NCBI RefSeq assembly: GCF_039541915.1
Contig: NZ_BAABHD010000003.1
Span: 1-64,000 of the forward strand
Length of the DNA stretch: 64,000 nt
DNA from: Nibrella saemangeumensis
Lineage (GTDB): Bacteria > Bacteroidota > Bacteroidia > Cytophagales > Spirosomataceae
Direction of reading: 5' to 3'
A model generated the notes under the pieces. It had not been told where the DNA came from, searched no databases, and saw only the letters and a list, made by a program, of their open reading frames with translations. This document shows positions 1 to 8,598 of the stretch, in pieces (position 1 is the stretch's first letter; each line of letters starts with the position of its first letter). The position numbers were made by a program, and so were the translations under genes.

Positions 1-7
1 TTTGTCC

Positions 8-72
8 AAAAGCGAGGAGTGAAATCTTGTTAAGTTGGTCACGCTACAAAACAAGCATTTGCCCTCGCTTTT
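8..72 (+). terminator. Long-stem hairpin with T-tract, probable terminator of an upstream gene
   Basis: AAAAGCGAGG (8-17) pairs perfectly with CCTCGCTTTT (63-72). A nested CTTGTT/AACAAG stem lies inside the loop, and a run of T follows. It lies before the nuclease remnant and probably ends transcription from a gene left of the window. The 45-base loop is long for a simple terminator, so a structured RNA or element end is also possible. Confidence 0.4.
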
Positions 73-191
73 TCCTATTCTACCCCCTCAATGTCCAGCA
101 CTGAGTCGCAGTATTACCCTGGGGCCATAACTTACTGCTGCTCAATAAGATACAATCACTGGATGCAGTCGAATTTTACGCCAACGAAACC

Positions 192-827
192 TTGACGAAA
201 GGTTGGTCCAGAGACTTGCTGCTCAATGCCATCAAAATGGATAGCTACAGCCTGGCCGGAAAACCACTGAAAACCCACAATTTTGACCAGACGCTGCCGG
301 CGGCCCATGCCGATTATGCCAATGAGGTGTTCAAAAGCAGCTATAATCTGGGCTTTCTAGGCATTACCGAACCCCTCAAAGAGTTGGAACTGGAAAACAG
401 ACTCATCACCAAAATCAGAGCCTTTATACTGGAGTTGGGGAAAGGGTTTAGTTTCATTGGCAACCAATACCGGCTGGAATACAATGGCAAGGAATATTTT
501 GTCGATATGCTTTTCTTTCACCGGGGCCTTCGCTCACTGGTGGCCATCGAATTAAAAATTGGCAGCTTTAAAGCCGAATATGTAGGGAAAATGAATTTGT
601 ATCTCTCCCTGCTTGACCGCCTGGAAAAGAGTGTAGACGAAAACCCGTCCATCGGTATCATTCTCTGCGCCGATAAAGACCATCTTGACGTTGAAATTGC
701 CCTGCAAGACATCAATAAACCTATTGGCGTAGCTGACTACCAGCTTTTGCTTCCCAAAGACGAGTTGCAAACCCTGGTGCTCAATGAGCTACATGCGAAT
801 GAACAACAAACTAAAAGCTCCGAATGA
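192..827 (+). CDS. DUF1016/YhcG-like PDDEXK nuclease, N-terminally truncated (probable pseudogene)
   Basis: This is the C-terminal nuclease half of a DUF1016 (YhcG-like) protein, a family often found beside type I restriction genes. The PD-(D/E)XK core is visible: VDMLFF supplies the Asp, and AIELK about 15 residues later supplies the E-x-K. The listed start is a TTG, but family-like sequence continues upstream in frame to about base 105 (VLPWGHN, then NKIQSLDAVEFYANET), where TGA at 102-104 stops it. The usual N-terminal helical domain of roughly 130-150 residues is therefore missing. An ATG at 91 is out of frame with the rest, which suggests a frameshift or recombination joint. The stop overlaps the hsdS start as ATGA, so it remains in the RM operon. 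The family is clear; activity is doubtful. Confidence 0.7.
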   Translation: MTKGWSRDLLLNAIKMDSYSLAGKPLKTHNFDQTLPAAHADYANEVFKSSYNLGFLGITEPLKELELENRLITKIRAFILELGKGFSFIGNQYRLEYNGKEYFVDMLFFHRGLRSLVAIELKIGSFKAEYVGKMNLYLSLLDRLEKSVDENPSIGIILCADKDHLDVEIALQDINKPIGVADYQLLLPKDELQTLVLNELHANEQQTKSSE

Positions 828-2116
828 GTAACGAGAAAAATAAATTGATACCCCAATTGCGTTTTCCTGAGTTTGTGAATGAGGGGGAATGGGAAGAAAA
901 TAAATTGGGGAATATGACTATTAAAGTTGGTAGCGGAGTTACCCCATTAGGAGGAGAATCAAATTATAAAAAAACAGGTCGGCCGTTTGTTAGGAGCCAA
1001 AATGTAGGTTGGGGAGTTTTTCTCTTAGACAACATCGCATTTATTGATGAGGTAACCCATCAAAATTCTATCAGTACAGAAATTGAGTTAGAAGATGTAT
1101 TGCTAAATATCACAGGAGCATCAATTGGAAGAAGTGCGGTAGCAAACGAACTGGTTTCTGGCGGAAATGTAAATCAGCATGTTTGTATAATTAGAACCCC
1201 AAAAGATATTCTAAATCCGTTTTTTGCTAATCAATTTCTGATTTCAGATTTAGGACAAAAACAAATCAATAGTTTTCAAGCTGGTGGTAATCGACAGGGA
1301 CTAAACTTCGAACAGATTCGTTCTTTCACAATACCGATTCCGCCAACAACATTAGAACAACAAAAAATCGCTTCCTGCCTTTCTTCCCTAGATGAAGTAA
1401 TTACAGCCCACAGTCAGAAGTTGGAAGCCTTAAAAGAGCACAAAAAAGCCCTGATGCAAAACCTTTTCCCGCAAGAAGGCGAAACCGTTCCGAAGTATCG
1501 TTTCCCGGAGTTTGTGAATGAGGGGGAATGGGAAAAGAAAGTATTGGGAGAGTGCTTAATGAACAGTCCTGAATACGGCCTTAACGCACCAGCTGTAGCA
1601 TACTCAGAAAAGCTTCCTACCTACCTAAGAATAACAGATATTTCTGAAGATGGGCATTTTCTATCAAGTGATAAAGTCTCGGTTGACAGAGCAGTAAGTG
1701 AAAATAATTATTTATCAGATGGCGATATAGTTTTAGCACGAACAGGAGCAAGCGTTGGCAAATCCTATAAGTACAGAAATAAGGATGGAAAACTTGTTTT
1801 TGCTGGTTTCCTGATTAGGATAAGACCCAATCCCAATAAGCTTGACTCAGAATTATTATTTCAATTTCTTTCAACAACAAAGTATTGGAGATGGGTAAGT
1901 TTCATTTCTGCAAGAAGTGGACAGCCTGGAATCAATGGGACCGAATATTCATCTTTGCCGATATTTCTACCTCCAACAATAAAAGAACAGCAAAAAATTG
2001 CTTCTTGCCTTTCTTCCTTAGATGAAGTGATTACAGCACAAGCAGAGAAGATAGAGCAATTGAAGTTGCATAAAAAAGGATTGATGCAGGGGTTGTTTCC
2101 AAAAGAAATTGGGTAG
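824..2116 (+). CDS. hsdS: Type I restriction-modification specificity subunit S
   Basis: HsdS chooses the DNA target of the HsdM2S methylase and of the full restriction complex. The 430 residues show the two-half layout: target recognition domain 1 (about 20-175), a central conserved helix (EQQKIASCLSSLDEVI, about 180-215), recognition domain 2 (about 240-385) and a C-terminal copy of the same helix ending in GLFPKEIG. Each half opens with RFPEFVNEGEWE. The start overlaps the preceding nuclease stop (ATGA), indicating translational coupling. Unusually, hsdS precedes hsdM and is separated from it by a transposase with REP repeats. Both recognition domains look intact, so a bipartite target is expected but cannot be predicted by eye. 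Confidence 0.93.
   Translation: MSNEKNKLIPQLRFPEFVNEGEWEENKLGNMTIKVGSGVTPLGGESNYKKTGRPFVRSQNVGWGVFLLDNIAFIDEVTHQNSISTEIELEDVLLNITGASIGRSAVANELVSGGNVNQHVCIIRTPKDILNPFFANQFLISDLGQKQINSFQAGGNRQGLNFEQIRSFTIPIPPTTLEQQKIASCLSSLDEVITAHSQKLEALKEHKKALMQNLFPQEGETVPKYRFPEFVNEGEWEKKVLGECLMNSPEYGLNAPAVAYSEKLPTYLRITDISEDGHFLSSDKVSVDRAVSENNYLSDGDIVLARTGASVGKSYKYRNKDGKLVFAGFLIRIRPNPNKLDSELLFQFLSTTKYWRWVSFISARSGQPGINGTEYSSLPIFLPPTIKEQQKIASCLSSLDEVITAQAEKIEQLKLHKKGLMQGLFPKEIG
869..2038 (+). repeat. Direct repeats framing the two recognition domains of hsdS
   Basis: A 27-bp stretch at 869-895 recurs exactly at 1508-1534 (encoding EFVNEGEWE). A second near-identical stretch of about 54 bp at 1355-1408 recurs at 1985-2038 (encoding QQKIASCLSSLDEVITA). 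The repeats flank each target recognition domain, so homologous recombination could swap or delete domains. No spare or inverted hsdS copy is present in the window. Confidence 0.85.
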
Positions 2117-2270
2117 AAAATGAAGCACCAACTAATTATATCAGCCCTGAAAGGGCGATGTATCTTAGAAATGGGAGTAGCCCATTAACGATTAACCAAA
2201 CGGATGTGTGTAGCTACCCCACCCATAAAGCCCTGAAAGGGCGTAATAACCAGAGCATCCTATCTAAATT

Positions 2271-2723
2271 ATGGGACAGTCATTAGTGCAAAATTATATC
2301 CACTTAGTATTCAGCACCAAACACAGGCAGCCATTCATCCATCCGCCGGTAGAACAAGAATTACATAGCTACCTGGGAGGCATTTGCAACAAGCTAGAAT
2401 GTCAGGCTATCAAAGTGGGGGGCTATATCGACCACATACACATCCTTTGTAAACTCTCCAAGAAAATAGCCTTGATGAAGCTGGTAGAAGAAGTAAAGTC
2501 ACATTCGTCCAAATGGATAAAAACCAAAGGAGACGATTACCATACTTTTTATTGGCAAGATGGCTATGGTGCTTTTTCGGTCAATCCCTCTCAAGTGGAT
2601 ACGGTGATCGCTTATATCGCCAATCAGCACGAGCACCACAGCAAGAAGAGCTTTCAAGATGAATATCGGGCTTTTCTGAAGAAGTACGCTGTAGATTACG
2701 ATGAACGATATGTTTGGGATTGA
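2271..2723 (+). CDS. REP-associated tyrosine transposase (IS200/Y1 family)
   Basis: This 150-residue protein is a single-domain HUH nuclease of the Y1_Tnp family, which cuts and rejoins single-stranded DNA at hairpins. The HUH motif is H55-I-H57 in YIDHIHIL, and the likely nucleophile is Tyr115 in AYIANQHEHH. Length is normal for the family and the frame is intact. GCCCTGAAAGGGC palindromes lie on both sides, typical of domesticated RAYT genes that handle REP sequences rather than classic insertion sequences. It sits between hsdS and hsdM, transcribed in the same direction, so it may ride on the RM transcript. Activity cannot be judged. Confidence 0.88.
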   Translation: MGQSLVQNYIHLVFSTKHRQPFIHPPVEQELHSYLGGICNKLECQAIKVGGYIDHIHILCKLSKKIALMKLVEEVKSHSSKWIKTKGDDYHTFYWQDGYGAFSVNPSQVDTVIAYIANQHEHHSKKSFQDEYRAFLKKYAVDYDERYVWD

Positions 2724-2870
2724 TATGACTTGGGGAGTTCTATAGTTCGCCCTTTCAGGGCTTAGTTACAGGTTTTGATGACCATCACATCAGCACAGGG
2801 AGCACAGGGCTGTTGCCCTGTGTTAAGAGATATAGCCCTTTCAGGGCTACACATTCAGCCCTGAAAGGGC

Positions 2871-2934
2871 GTAATGCCATAGGGATGGGTAACGCCCATT
2901 CCGTAATGCCATAGGGATGGGTAACGCCCATTCC
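2871..2934 (+). repeat. Tandem 32-bp duplication
   Basis: Two exact 32-bp copies (2871-2902 and 2903-2934) start GTAATGCCATAGGGATGGG and each contains an ATGGG/CCCAT hairpin. They end 28 bp before the hsdM start, so they probably lie in the hsdM leader or displace its promoter. Replication slippage at a REP unit is the simplest origin. Confidence 0.9.
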
Positions 2935-2962
2935 GTATATCATCCGATTAGCAAAACAAGAA

Positions 2963-4582
2963 ATGTCAAATAAAGAACAACAAAGGCTGGGTAAAACCCT
3001 TTGGGATATAGCCGATAACCTGCGCGGGGCAATGAATGCGGATGATTTCCGTGATTATATGCTTTCGTTTCTCTTCCTGCGTTATTTGTCATACAACTAT
3101 GAAGAGTCGGCGAAAAAGGAATTAGGAGCAGACTATCCAAAGTTGGATGAGAAGGATACCCGTACACCTTTATCGGTTTGGTATGCAACCAATGCAGTTG
3201 ATGTGCCGGAGTTTGAAAAGCAAATGCGCAGAAAAGTGCATTATGTGATAAAGCCCGAACACCTATGGAGTAGCATAACCGAGTTGGCCCGCACACAAAG
3301 CACGGAGTTGCTGGTAACGCTTGAAGCCGGTTTTCGCTACATCGAAAACGAGTCATTCGAACGGGCCTTTCAGGGGTTGTTCTCTGAAATCAATCTGAAC
3401 TCTGAAAAACTCGGCAAAACGTCAGCCGAACGGAATAAAAAACTCTGCACCATTATTCAGAAGATTGCAGAGGGCATAGCCGACTTTTCGCCTGATTCAG
3501 ATACCCTCGGCGATGCGTATGAATACCTAATCGGTGAGTTTGCTGCCGGTTCTGGCAAAAAGGCTGGTGAGTTTTATACACCCCAGCAAATCTCTACCAT
3601 ACTGTCCGAAATCGTCGTTTTAGACAGTCAGGACCCTACCCTAGGTAAAAAGAAGAAGTTCGACAAGGTGCTCGATTTTGCCTGTGGCTCAGGTTCACTA
3701 CTGCTGAATGTCAGAAAGCAGATCAGGGCTAATGGCGGTAGTATCGGCAAACTGTATGGGCAGGAAAAAAACATTACCACCTATAACCTGGCCCGGATGA
3801 ATATGCTTTTGCACGGTATGAAAGACACCGAGTTTGAGATCTTCCACGGAGACACGTTAGAAAACCAGTGGGATTTGCTGAATGAAATGAATCCGGCCAA
3901 AAAGATCGAGTTCGATGCCATTGTCGCCAATCCACCGTTTAGCCTGCGCTGGGAACCAAACGACACCCTGGCCGAGGATTTTCGGTTCAAGAGTTACGGG
4001 TTAGCCCCCAAATCAGCCGCCGATTTTGCCTTTTTACTACACGGGTTCCATTTTCTGGGACAAGAGGGTACCATGGCAATTATCTTACCACACGGCGTTT
4101 TATTCAGGGGCGGTGCCGAGGAGCGAATACGTACTAAACTAATAAAAGACAATAACATCGATACAGTTATTGGATTACCTTCCAACCTCTTTTACTCAAC
4201 GGGCATTCCGGTTTGTATTCTGGTTTTGAAAAAATGTAAAAAACAGGATGATGTCTTGTTCATCAATGCCAGTTCGGATGAGAATTTCGAGAAGGGAAAG
4301 AGGCAGAACAGCTTACGAGAAAATCATATAAGTCGCATCATCAATACGTATAAAAATCGTCCTGAGCACATTGAACGTTATGCACGCCGGGTTTCGTTGG
4401 ACGAAATTAAAAGCAACGCCTACAACCTAAACATTTCTAGATATGTAAGCACGTCGTTTGACGAAGTACAAATTGACTTAACAGCAGTACATGCAAGATT
4501 GACTTTAATCAATGAAAGCATTATAGCTAATACCGACAAGCACAACGGATTTTTGAAAGAGTTGGGATTGCCAACAATCTGA
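2963..4582 (+). CDS. hsdM: Type I restriction-modification methyltransferase subunit M
   Basis: HsdM is the N6-adenine methyltransferase of a type I system and transfers methyl from S-adenosylmethionine at sites chosen by HsdS. The 539 residues begin with the N-terminal helical domain (QRLGKTLWDIADNLRGAM). The SAM-binding motif I is DFACGSGSLLL at about 237, preceded by GEFYTPQQI, and the catalytic motif is NPPF at about 321. Length is normal for the family. It follows hsdS with the REP element between, the reverse of the common M-S order. No hsdR follows; the next genes belong to the permease region, so the nuclease subunit must lie upstream of the window or be missing. Start chosen at ATG 2963 from the family-typical N-terminus. 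Confidence 0.95.
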   Translation: MSNKEQQRLGKTLWDIADNLRGAMNADDFRDYMLSFLFLRYLSYNYEESAKKELGADYPKLDEKDTRTPLSVWYATNAVDVPEFEKQMRRKVHYVIKPEHLWSSITELARTQSTELLVTLEAGFRYIENESFERAFQGLFSEINLNSEKLGKTSAERNKKLCTIIQKIAEGIADFSPDSDTLGDAYEYLIGEFAAGSGKKAGEFYTPQQISTILSEIVVLDSQDPTLGKKKKFDKVLDFACGSGSLLLNVRKQIRANGGSIGKLYGQEKNITTYNLARMNMLLHGMKDTEFEIFHGDTLENQWDLLNEMNPAKKIEFDAIVANPPFSLRWEPNDTLAEDFRFKSYGLAPKSAADFAFLLHGFHFLGQEGTMAIILPHGVLFRGGAEERIRTKLIKDNNIDTVIGLPSNLFYSTGIPVCILVLKKCKKQDDVLFINASSDENFEKGKRQNSLRENHISRIINTYKNRPEHIERYARRVSLDEIKSNAYNLNISRYVSTSFDEVQIDLTAVHARLTLINESIIANTDKHNGFLKELGLPTI

Positions 4583-4658
4583 ATATGACAACAACTAACG
4601 GCATGAAATTGGTTGCAACCGACACGTAGTGATGCCGGTCGATATAGAGCACCAATGC

Positions 4659-4696
4659 TGTCCACCAGTGTACGGTACGTTGTCCGTTTCTGGACA
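4659..4696 (+). promoter_or_regulatory. Paired TGTCC/GGACA activator sites, upstream of PadR-permease unit 1
   Basis: Two 16-bp sites lie 22 bp apart: TGTCCACCAGTGTACG (4659-4674) and the palindrome TGTCCGTTTCTGGACA (4681-4696). The same pair, with the same spacing, recurs at four other transcription units in this window. It ends about 60 bp before a sigma-54-like promoter, the position expected for an enhancer-binding protein. The function is inferred. Confidence 0.6.
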
Positions 4697-4758
4697 AGAA
4701 ATCAATAATATATTTTGGTAAAAGCCTCACGCACGCTGATTTGACCTGTGCTCAACTC

Positions 4759-4773
4759 TGGCAAAGGATTTGT
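4759..4773 (+). promoter_or_regulatory. Sigma-54-like -24/-12 promoter for PadR-permease unit 1
   Basis: TGGCAAAGGATTTGT has TGG and TTG separated by 9 nt, the sigma-54 -24/-12 spacing. Transcription would begin near 4784, shortly before the PadR start at 4802. The base after TTG is T, not the canonical C, in line with the other four copies, none of which has C. Confidence 0.5.
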
Positions 4774-4801
4774 TATACATTTACACAACTAATCGCTTAC
4801 C

Positions 4802-5128
4802 ATGAAAGGAACGTACCTGGGCGAGTTTGAGGAAGTGGTCTTGCTCGCCGTAGCCATTCGGGCGGGGGATGCTTATGGGGCAGCCATCGTCAGCGAGATT
4901 GAGCAGCAGATGGGCCGCGCCGTTAATCTCGGTGCCGTGCATTCCGCCCTGAACCGCCTACAGGAAAAAGGGCTGGTTACGTCCCAGATGGGGGGCGTTA
5001 CCCAGGAACGGGGCGGTCGCCGGAAACGACTGTACTCGGTAACCGGGGCCGGTCGGCGAGCCCTGGAAGAGATACGGGTATTGCGCAATCAGATGTGGGA
5101 TGCCATTCCAAAAGCTGCCTGGTCATGA
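4802..5128 (+). CDS. PadR-family transcriptional regulator (unit 1)
   Basis: This 108-residue winged-helix protein is of the PadR type, which usually represses nearby transporter or stress genes. LGEFEEVVLLAVAI is the first helix; GAVHSALNRLQEKGLV is the recognition-helix region; the wing contains ERGGRRKRLYSVT. There is almost no C-terminal dimerisation domain, as in the short PadR proteins paired with Bacteroidota permeases. Its TGA overlaps the permease ATG (ATGA at 5125-5128), so the two are translationally coupled. It is the first gene behind the paired activator sites at 4659-4696. The protein at 8767 is a close paralogue. Its ligand is unknown. Confidence 0.92.
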   Translation: MKGTYLGEFEEVVLLAVAIRAGDAYGAAIVSEIEQQMGRAVNLGAVHSALNRLQEKGLVTSQMGGVTQERGGRRKRLYSVTGAGRRALEEIRVLRNQMWDAIPKAAWS

Positions 5129-7785
5129 ACACGCCTTCAACTCCAAACCGTCCGCAGTACCCGACTGCTCCGCGCTGGGCTACACGCCTGCTGCATTGGT
5201 TCTGCGCTCCGCATCTGGTCGAAGAAATGGAAGGCGACCTCCACGAGCTATTCTGCCAGCGTGTTGAATTAGTCGGATTGCGCCAGGCCCAATGGCGCTA
5301 CGTGCGGGATGTATTCAGCCTGATGCGGCCTTTCATCATAAAGCGACAACCAAACGGTCCGGCGTACCGGGAATATCCACATCCAAACCATACTGACATG
5401 TTACAAAACTATCTTAAAATCGCCTGGCGGGGTCTCATTAAGCACAAGGCGTATTCGTTTATCAATATTGGCGGGCTGGCCGTTGGTATGGCCGTAGCCA
5501 TGCTGATTGGCTTGTGGATGTACGATGAACTGACGTACAACCGCTATTTCCAGAACTACAACCGTATCGCGAAGGTCATGCAGCGCGGTACAGCTGAGGG
5601 TATCGTATTTAACGGAGGGTACATGCCACTGCCGTTAGGTAATGAACTCCGTACGGCATACGCCGGTGATTTTAAACACGTGGTTATGTCATCCTGGACC
5701 GGAGAGCATATTCTGGCGTATGGCAATGAAAAATTTACCAAAACCGGTAATTACCTGAGCCCGGAAGCCCCTGAGATGCTGACGCTGAAGATGCTCAGCG
5801 GTACACGGGCCGGCTTACATGACCCGGCATCCATTTTGTTATCTCAATCGGTTGCTCAGGCTTTGTTCGGCACTACCGACCCGGTGGGCAAAATCGTTAA
5901 GCTCGATAATAAGCTGAACGTTAAAGTAACGGGCGTTTACGAGGACTTTCCGGTTAATACGGAGTTTCGGGATATGAAGTTTATGGCACCATGGGCGTTG
6001 TATGTCTCCTCGGAAGAGTGGGTAAAGCGGGCTCAGGACAATGCCGAATGGAACAATAACTCCTGGCAAATTCTGGCTCAGCTTGCCCCAAATGCTGACT
6101 TTGATGCAGTATCGGCCAAAATCAAAGATTTACGGGTGAAGCATGTACCCGAAACGGCCTATATGAAGCCGGAATTTTACTTGCAGCCCATGAGCCGCTG
6201 GCATTTGTACACAGGCTGGGATAAGGCCGGGAATGTAGACGGCCGGATTCAGTATGTTTGGCTGTTTGGGATCATCGGCGTATTTGTGCTATTGCTGGCC
6301 TGCATCAATTTTATGAATCTGAGTACGGCCCGGAGCGAAAAGCGGGCTAAAGAGGTCGGTATCCGCAAATCGGTTGGCTCGGTGCGGAGCCAGTTAATTG
6401 GCCAGTTCTTCAGCGAGTCGATACTGGTGGCCGGGTTGGCGTTCATTATATCCCTGCTGCTGGTTGCTATCGCGCTACCTTTCTTTAATGAGGTCGCCGA
6501 CAAACAGCTGGACATTTTATGGACTAACCCTGTTTTCTGGCTGTCCGGTCTGGTCTTTAGTCTGCTTACCGGTTTAATCGCCGGTAGTTATCCGGCCTTG
6601 TATTTGTCTTCTTTTCAGGCGGTGAAGGTGCTAAAGGGAACCTTCCGGGTGGGGCGGCTGGCTTCGCTGCCCCGGCAGGTATTAGTCGTCGTTCAGTTTG
6701 CGGTATCGGTAACGCTCATTATCGGGACCCTCATCGTGTTCCGCCAAATTCAGCACGCCAAAAACCGGCCCATCGGCTACGACCGTAATGGACTGATTAC
6801 GGTCGCGATGAACACGCCCGAGTTGTATCAGCAGTATAATGTCCTGCGGGGCGAGTTACTGCAAACCGGAGCGGTGGTGGAAATGTCTACCTCATCGGCA
6901 CCGGCCACAAATCTCAACTCAAATAATGGCGGATTCGACTGGGAGGGCAAAGACCCTAATTTCAAAGACAGCTTTGGAACCATTGCCGTCACGCATGACT
7001 TTGGCAAAACAGTAGGCTGGCAGTTTGTGGAAGGACGCGACTTCTCGCGGGCATTTGCAACCGATTCATCGGGTATGGTGCTGAACCAGACGGCCGTTAA
7101 ATACATGGGACTGAAAGACCCGGTTGGTAAAATAGTTACCTGGAGGGGTAGGCCTTTCCGTGTAGTTGGCGTGGTTAAGGATATGGTGATGAAGTCGCCG
7201 TTTGAACCAACCTATCAAACGGTTTTCATGCTCGATTACGGCTGGGCAAACGTCATCAACATCAAGCTGAACCCCACCCTAAGCGCCAGCGAATCACTGG
7301 CCAAAATCAAAGCGATATTTAACCGGTTCAATCCCGGCAGTCCGTTCGACTATAAGTTCACGGACCAGGAGTATGCCCTAAAATTTGCCGCCGAGGAACG
7401 CATTGGTACCCTGGCTTCAGGCTTCGCTATACTCGCTGTATTCATCTCCTGCCTGGGACTGTTCGGGCTGGCGTCGTTCGTAGCCGAGCAACGCACCAAG
7501 GAGATTGGTATTCGCAAGGTATTGGGCGCAACGGTTTTTAACCTATGGCAGATGCTCTCGAAAGATTTTGTGGTGCTGGTCTTTATCGCGTTTGGCATAG
7601 CGACGCCGGTAGCCTGGTATCTGCTCTCGGGCTGGCTCCAGAAGTACGAGTATCATACGGAGATTTCGTGGTGGATTTTTGCCGTAACCGGAGCAGGTGC
7701 GTTGCTTATTACGGTATTGACCGTCAGTTTCCAGAGCATCAAAGCAGCTTTGATGAATCCGGTGAAGTCACTTCGTTCGGAGTAA
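5125..7785 (+). CDS. ABC transporter permease with PadR-linked prefix domain (permease 1)
   Basis: This inner-membrane ABC permease has MacB/FtsX architecture. At the N-terminus lies a cytoplasmic prefix domain (about 15-80: PRWATRLLHWFCAPHLVEEM, then GDLHELF) of the kind found on PadR-linked permeases. The standard permease starts at about residue 91 (MLQNYLKIAWRGL). Then come TM1 (about 108-128), a MacB-like periplasmic core, a first FtsX block whose cytoplasmic loop RAKEVGIRKSVGS (about 407) should contact the ATPase, a second core, and a C-terminal FtsX block with RTKEIGIRKVLGA (about 789). The tail NPVKSLRSE is shared by all thirteen permeases here. The start was moved to 5125 because it overlaps the PadR stop. 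No ATPase is adjacent. Known relatives export peptides or act in mechanotransmission; the substrate is unknown. Confidence 0.9.
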   Translation: MNTPSTPNRPQYPTAPRWATRLLHWFCAPHLVEEMEGDLHELFCQRVELVGLRQAQWRYVRDVFSLMRPFIIKRQPNGPAYREYPHPNHTDMLQNYLKIAWRGLIKHKAYSFINIGGLAVGMAVAMLIGLWMYDELTYNRYFQNYNRIAKVMQRGTAEGIVFNGGYMPLPLGNELRTAYAGDFKHVVMSSWTGEHILAYGNEKFTKTGNYLSPEAPEMLTLKMLSGTRAGLHDPASILLSQSVAQALFGTTDPVGKIVKLDNKLNVKVTGVYEDFPVNTEFRDMKFMAPWALYVSSEEWVKRAQDNAEWNNNSWQILAQLAPNADFDAVSAKIKDLRVKHVPETAYMKPEFYLQPMSRWHLYTGWDKAGNVDGRIQYVWLFGIIGVFVLLLACINFMNLSTARSEKRAKEVGIRKSVGSVRSQLIGQFFSESILVAGLAFIISLLLVAIALPFFNEVADKQLDILWTNPVFWLSGLVFSLLTGLIAGSYPALYLSSFQAVKVLKGTFRVGRLASLPRQVLVVVQFAVSVTLIIGTLIVFRQIQHAKNRPIGYDRNGLITVAMNTPELYQQYNVLRGELLQTGAVVEMSTSSAPATNLNSNNGGFDWEGKDPNFKDSFGTIAVTHDFGKTVGWQFVEGRDFSRAFATDSSGMVLNQTAVKYMGLKDPVGKIVTWRGRPFRVVGVVKDMVMKSPFEPTYQTVFMLDYGWANVINIKLNPTLSASESLAKIKAIFNRFNPGSPFDYKFTDQEYALKFAAEERIGTLASGFAILAVFISCLGLFGLASFVAEQRTKEIGIRKVLGATVFNLWQMLSKDFVVLVFIAFGIATPVAWYLLSGWLQKYEYHTEISWWIFAVTGAGALLITVLTVSFQSIKAALMNPVKSLRSE

Positions 7786-7865
7786 GCCACATAGCCAATC
7801 TGCCGCAGCCTACTAGACAAACAGCCTAAGTAAGTAAGAACCTATCGAACAAAACCTAATTGCTT

Positions 7866-8540
7866 ATGAAACCATCCTATATTTTCCTGCTTCGGCTATG
7901 CTGCGTAGTCGGTTTGCTGATAACTTCACCGGCCATCGCTCAGAAGAAGACATCTCCTGACTTAGCTACCCTGGCTCAGGATCCCAAAATCGTTGTAGTA
8001 AATCGTTCGGCGACTGCCCTAAGCGAGGGTCCTCAAAAAGGTGTTCGCTTAGATCAGCGTCCCGGCGAGGGCCTGCTCTGGCTACCGGATGTGACGTTTA
8101 CCAACGGCAGCATTGAATTTGATGTACGCGGTAAAGATGTCTTGCAGCAGAGCTTTGTAGGCATTGCCTTTCACGGGCAGAATGACTCAACGTACGAGGC
8201 TGTCTACTTCCGTCCGTTCAACTTTCGGAGCGAAGACCCTGTCCGGCGGATTCATGCCGTTCAGTACATATCTCATCCTACCTATAGCTGGCAGAAGTTA
8301 CGGACCGAGTTTCCTAATAAATATGAAGCAGCCGTTGCGCCGGCGCCGGACCCCAACGGCTGGTTTCATGTACGGATAGAGGTTACGGGCTCCAACGTAC
8401 GCGCTTTTGTGAACCAGAGCACAACTGCGGCCCTGGAAGTAGAGCCTATTCAAAAGCGTCCCGGTAACCGGATAGGGCTATGGGTCGGCAATGCCTCCGG
8501 GGGCGATTTCGCCAATCTGACCATCACACCCGTTCCGTAA
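7866..8540 (+). CDS. Secreted beta-sandwich (LamG/DUF1080-like) protein
   Basis: A signal peptide (about 1-26: IFLLRLCCVVGLLITSPAIA, cut before QKK) is followed by one beta-rich domain. The pattern FTNGSIEFDVRG, FVGIAFHGQNDSTYEAVYFRPFNF, WFHVRIEVTGSNVRAFVNQ and GNRIGLWVGNASGGDFANLTI matches concanavalin-like/DUF1080 folds that bind or cleave sugars. Length is 224 residues from ATG 7866, preferred over the TTG at 7860 because the signal peptide begins there. It lies 80 bp after permease 1 and before the second PadR-permease unit, so it may be the last gene of the first operon. No catalytic residues can be named with confidence. Confidence 0.7.
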   Translation: MKPSYIFLLRLCCVVGLLITSPAIAQKKTSPDLATLAQDPKIVVVNRSATALSEGPQKGVRLDQRPGEGLLWLPDVTFTNGSIEFDVRGKDVLQQSFVGIAFHGQNDSTYEAVYFRPFNFRSEDPVRRIHAVQYISHPTYSWQKLRTEFPNKYEAAVAPAPDPNGWFHVRIEVTGSNVRAFVNQSTTAALEVEPIQKRPGNRIGLWVGNASGGDFANLTITPVP

Positions 8541-8598
8541 TGGGACTGCGAACGCCCCCTACAGTAGCTTATTCTATTGTATTATACCTGATATAAGC

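Larger units (their letters stand above)
2144..2934 (+). mobile_element. REP/RAYT element: IS200-like transposase between REP palindromes
   Basis: The palindrome GCCCTGAAAGGGC, or its reverse complement, occurs five times around the transposase: 2144-2156 and 2230-2242 upstream; 2749-2761 and 2835-2847 (inverted) and 2858-2870 downstream. ATGGG-N5-CCCAT hairpins accompany them at 2171-2185 and within 2871-2934. Paired inverted palindromes flanking a Y1 transposase is the REP-associated tyrosine transposase pattern. The element fills the whole hsdS-hsdM gap, leaving hsdM about 28 bp beyond its edge. Confidence 0.8.

Noticed and set aside
8..72. Integron attC-like recombination site
   Set aside because: The hairpin lacks the AAC...GTT core boxes in the right order; a terminator fits better.
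2144..2934. CRISPR-like series of GCCCTGAAAGGGC repeats
   Set aside because: Spacing is irregular, orientation mixed, and repeats are only 13 bp; they match REP palindromes around a RAYT transposase, not a CRISPR array.
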